From Albula goreensis (Eukaryota; Chordata; Actinopteri; Albuliformes; Albulidae), in contig CM040761.1 of the NCBI GenBank assembly GCA_022829145.1, positions 3,164,768 to 3,228,767 of the forward strand: a stretch of 64,000 nucleotides of DNA, read 5' to 3'. Positions 60,791 through 64,000 of the stretch are shown here, piece by piece. Each line of letters opens with the position of its first letter. Position 1 is the stretch's first letter. Both the position numbers and the translations under genes were made by a program. The notes under the pieces were generated by a model that had not been told where the DNA came from, searched no databases, and worked only from the letters and a program-made list of their open reading frames with translations.

Positions 60791-62235
60791 GTGGTCTGTA
60801 CTTGTTTTGACTGAGGTCAGTGAATATAATCTTGGAGGACAACAGTTTTATTAGATGTTTGGATTCATTGACTGAGTGGAATAATATTTTTTTTCTAAAA
60901 TCCGCAACAAAGAGTGGCAACAAAAAATGATGATTAAGAAACATGAGAAAAAGTAAAAGCATGAGAAAAAGGACCTGATCAGTGGATTGCTTAGCTATTG
61001 AGAAGCTGATTAGAGCCAAATGAGAAATTCAAAATATGAGATCTATATCTTCTTCTATTTTACAACTGAAGTGAAAGTCAATTAAGTTTAGAAGCACAAA
61101 TTCAAGTTTGAGAATTTCTTGGTAGAGTATGCACTTGACTGGCACATGTTTATGTGAGCAGTATGAAAGTTGTCATCGCTGCATACTAAACTGCACTTTT
61201 AGCATTAGGTGACATGGCTCTGAGGAAACTCAAATAAAACAACTACTGGATGATCAGGTTCTTTTGGGGTCATGTCATTTTCATTGTCCGGGCTGAATTA
61301 GACCTATTCAACCTCCTATGTGGGTCCTCCTACTTTTCTGCTCTCTGTGGGCAGGGCATGTACTCTGTGAAGGGATCGTAGCCAATTCCCTTCAAGTCAG
61401 GTCAAAATATAAATAAGTATTTAAAGTGCTGAGCACTCCTAGTATCCCCCGTTGGTGTTATTAGGTACCAATATGGAAAATTACGGTACTTATCTGGACA
61501 GATCATAAGTAGCAAGCTTAGCTAGATAGCTAGTAAGAAAACACACCAATGTTAAAGCAATCTCTAACCACACTTCTTGGCAAGAGACTTAAGATATTGT
61601 GTAAAAACTGTTAATGGTGGGAGTGGAAGTTTCGTATCAGTTTACTCAGTGAGTCATTATGTGCATTTGGGAAAAGCTGAGCTTGTAAAAAATGTGGTGT
61701 ACATACTTCTGCAGGCTAAATATACACATTACATGTTTTAATGTTTCAAGCTGTTATGAGTGGTCCAAGTGACCACCTTAGCCCCAGTCTCTAAGGACAT
61801 CTCATAGATCCTGGGCCCTATTAGATGCACTTTTCGTTTGTCACTGTTGATAAGAGCATTTACTAAATCTAAACGTCTAAATATGTCTTTTCATATAATT
61901 ATGTTGTTTTGTTTGCACGTATCTTATCTACACATGGGCTTCATTTGCTATTTTACATGGGTAAATGTCTAGCTTTTTCTCAAGAAAACAAAAGCAATTG
62001 TTTAGAATGAGATCTGGATATACTTTTGTTTTACCTTTTGTATCACTGAGAATAAATGTGTGTAAACTCACATACATGCAAATACCTGATAAGTAAGGCC
62101 AACTGCTTGAATTATTCATCCTGAAGTAGAGGGCAGTTGTGCTGTAACATACCCGATGAGATTTGGATAGTCCCTCCCACTGAACTTGTTCCCACACTCC
62201 ACAGCCCAAGCCGCTCCCCGTCTTAGCCCTGAAAC
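60791..62235. other. Upstream region of the CYP27A1-like gene
   Basis: AT-rich with no recognisable repeat except a short GATAAGAGCATTTACTAAAT motif near 61849 that recurs elsewhere in the window. The last 80 bases before the start codon are C-rich (CCTCCCACTG, CCACAGCCC) and could be the 5' UTR or core promoter; no TATA box is evident. Confidence 0.35.
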
Positions 62236-62502
62236 ATGAGCCTCTCCGGCATTCTGCCTCCTGCTCTTGTCATGGCAGTGCGCTTGGCCCTGAGCTCCTG
62301 CCAGAGGGGGAGACGATGGCTGCTGAGACCCGCGAGGGAAGCCTTCACAGCCAGAAGTAGCTCAGTCGCTGCACCCTCGCATGCTGTTTCTGCGAGCCAG
62401 GCTAAACTGAAGACAGAGGAGGACCTCCCGCAAATAAATATCACACTGATGTTGTACAGGTTGCTGTTTAAAGGGTACCTCAAGCGTATGCACGAGCTGC
62501 AG
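62236..62502 (+). CDS. cyp27a1: CYP27A1-like mitochondrial cytochrome P450, first coding exon (partial gene)
   Basis: 89 codons ending at a good splice donor (CTGCAG then GTAACT) in phase 0. The N-terminal 50 or so residues are rich in Arg, Ser and Ala with few acids (RGRRWLLRPAREAF), as expected of a mitochondrial presequence. Then come EEDLP and a helix LMLYRLLFKGYLKRMHELQ, matching the start of mature CYP27A1 (FFFQLFVQGYALQLHQLQ in human). Human CYP27A1 also has exon 1 ending after this helix. The family catalyses sterol C-27 hydroxylation in bile-acid synthesis and vitamin D metabolism. The usual Pro-Gly after LP is absent (LPQIN). The remaining exons, including the heme-binding region, lie beyond the window. 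An alternative start at MAVRLAL (62272) has good context. Other CYP27 subfamily members cannot be excluded. Confidence 0.72.
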
Positions 62503-64000
62503 GTAACTAAAATTTAGGTTTCTCTATGCTTGTCAGTTTCTTGTTAGTTTGATCTGAAATTCTGTGTTTGAGGATTATAAGTATGCTGGCTGTTGCAGTA
62601 TTGTACTACAGCACCCAGAAGAGGCATGGCTGCAGTGTATGACCAGCTGAGTTCACCCATAAATCTGCAATCTGCTCTCTGTCAGATGAAAACATTAACA
62701 GACAGTATGTAGGTCAAAGCTTATGTGTGCATTACACACAGAATAGCCTCCCCACATTCCTAACCGTGGCTGCACAAAGGACAGGGAAATGAAAGGATAG
62801 TATTAAAGCGGTCAGCTTTTTTACTGGCAGTTTCCACAGAATGCTAAAGCAGAGTTAAATGTCTGAGCAACAGGATACTGTTAAGCGCCAACATTTCTAT
62901 TTCAATGACGTAATGCCCCCCTGCAACTGTACATTCTCCAATGTCACTGTCCAGGAACGCTATTGACAAAATCTTTTGGAAATGAAAGATGGTGAAAAAC
63001 AAACTGCTATGCTGGGGAATATTCATGCTAATTTCCAGACAGTTATGAAATCTTTATGAGTCTAGACTGCTAGAAAATAATCCTCTACTTGCATACTGGA
63101 CCCTATTCAAACTTTTTAGAGAGTATTCTTCTCACTGTAATGTGCATATTTATTTATTCTATTATATTTTTATGCATACGAGTATTCATATGACTATTCA
63201 TTTGAGCTGTTCACACTAGGAGTAATTGAAATAAAAACTATAAAAATATTGTTAATCTGGGTTCATGCTATGCCAATAGCTCATATACAATCTGACCATG
63301 GTAAACAGCAGTAAACTTTGATCATTGGAGCTACAAGGAAACGAGTGCTTTTGTGCCTGTCATCATGGTTTTTCCTTTTTTCTTGTAGTACTTAACATTG
63401 AACACTTATTTTCAGTCAATGTAATATAGACAAAACATTGTGAATGAAATACTTCACTGTCTTAAACCTGCTTTTAGGGGCATGTTATACTGTATGCTTT
63501 GCTCTCTGTCTTATTCTGGTGACATTCAAGGAGTAAGAGACACTTAACAAAAGATATTGTGCAAACCAGTGTTTGCTTTGATCTTTTTGTGGACAGACTG
63601 AATTTGAGTTTTAGACATATTTCTGAATCAAATTAACTTTGTTTTTATTTGATATTTTATGTGTAGATGCAAGGTGAGCCACCGTTTGTTTTGTTTTTGA
63701 GTGCATGTCTCAAAAAGTGATGGTTTTACTTGAGTTATGTTTTCCTTTTGTCCCTTGCTTTAAAGAAATATGAAACAAAAATATTAAATGTTATCAAAAA
63801 GATAAAAGAGAAAACATTGCTGTTGGCTGCATCTTGATACAATGCAACATATCATAAATAATATTGGCTACAGAATGTAATCCTCACATAAAATGAGCTG
63901 ATAACAGCTACCTAATATCTATTGTACTTGCCTAGATTGTAACAGAACCTGCAAGCATCTTACATAATGTAACACAAGCAGGTACTAGAGGTGACTTGCT
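62503..64000 (+). other. First intron of the CYP27A1-like gene (incomplete)
   Basis: AT-rich sequence with no second exon and no recognisable repeat up to the window edge. The intron is therefore at least 1.5 kb. Confidence 0.5.

Noticed and set aside
1-64000. Polinton-type or other large virus-like elements
   Set aside because: No capsid, packaging ATPase or protein-primed polymerase pattern was seen. The only virus-like remains are short Gypsy and DIRS fossils and LTR-like blocks.

Overview
The window is nuclear DNA of a ray-finned fish, most likely a teleost. It has spliced vertebrate genes with long AT-rich introns, fish-type Tc1, hAT, DIRS, L2 and tRNA-SINE debris, and many simple repeats. 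There are no operons and no bacterial features. Three host genes can be supported.

(1) slx9 (FAM207A), minus strand, 20723 down to 10901. It has six coding exons and 250 codons, all joining in frame. (2) itgb2-like, the integrin beta-2 / CD18 chain, plus strand, 33137 to 47074. It has fifteen coding exons and 780 codons, all joining in frame, with a complete PSI / beta-I / I-EGF / tail / transmembrane / cytoplasmic layout. (3) The first coding exon of a mitochondrial cytochrome P450 of CYP27A1 type, plus strand, 62236 to 62502; the rest lies beyond the window. slx9 and itgb2 stand head to head, 12.4 kb apart from start codon to start codon. Human SLX9 and ITGB2 on chromosome 21q22.3 have the same order and orientation. 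The 5' noncoding exon of itgb2 is expected in that gap but was not found.

Layout. 1-10.5 kb is gene-poor: a fossil Ty3/Gypsy integrase piece near 4.0-4.5 kb, then a broken DIRS-like retrotransposon (about 5.2-9.8 kb, minus strand) with a nested 304-bp hAT-type element. 10.5-20.7 kb is slx9; its large second intron holds an L1-like relic and a minisatellite of about 1.07 kb with a 40-bp unit. 20.7-33 kb is the divergent intergenic space: a perfect RFX-type X-box palindrome, a 177-bp array open in all six frames, an unrecognised set of ORFs, a SINE, an L2 tail and a full-length but dead Tc1 element. 33-47 kb is itgb2, whose introns hold a transposase relic, a solo-LTR-like block, a long inverted repeat and a second SINE copy. 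47-62 kb is gene-poor: a very old LTR element (two related direct repeats around a gag zinc knuckle), a MITE-like block, a Gypsy reverse-transcriptase fossil, an 894-bp hAT-type element with a perfect 8-bp target duplication, a third SINE copy and another Tc1 relic.

The host genes do not form one pathway: SLX9 is a ribosome-biogenesis factor, integrin beta-2 is a leukocyte adhesion receptor chain, and CYP27A1 is a mitochondrial sterol hydroxylase. The most notable observations are a GC-AG intron and an altered membrane-proximal tail motif in itgb2, an intronic inverted repeat able to form a long hairpin, competing splice donors in slx9, and several palindromic candidate regulatory sites. I found no convincing undescribed biological system.
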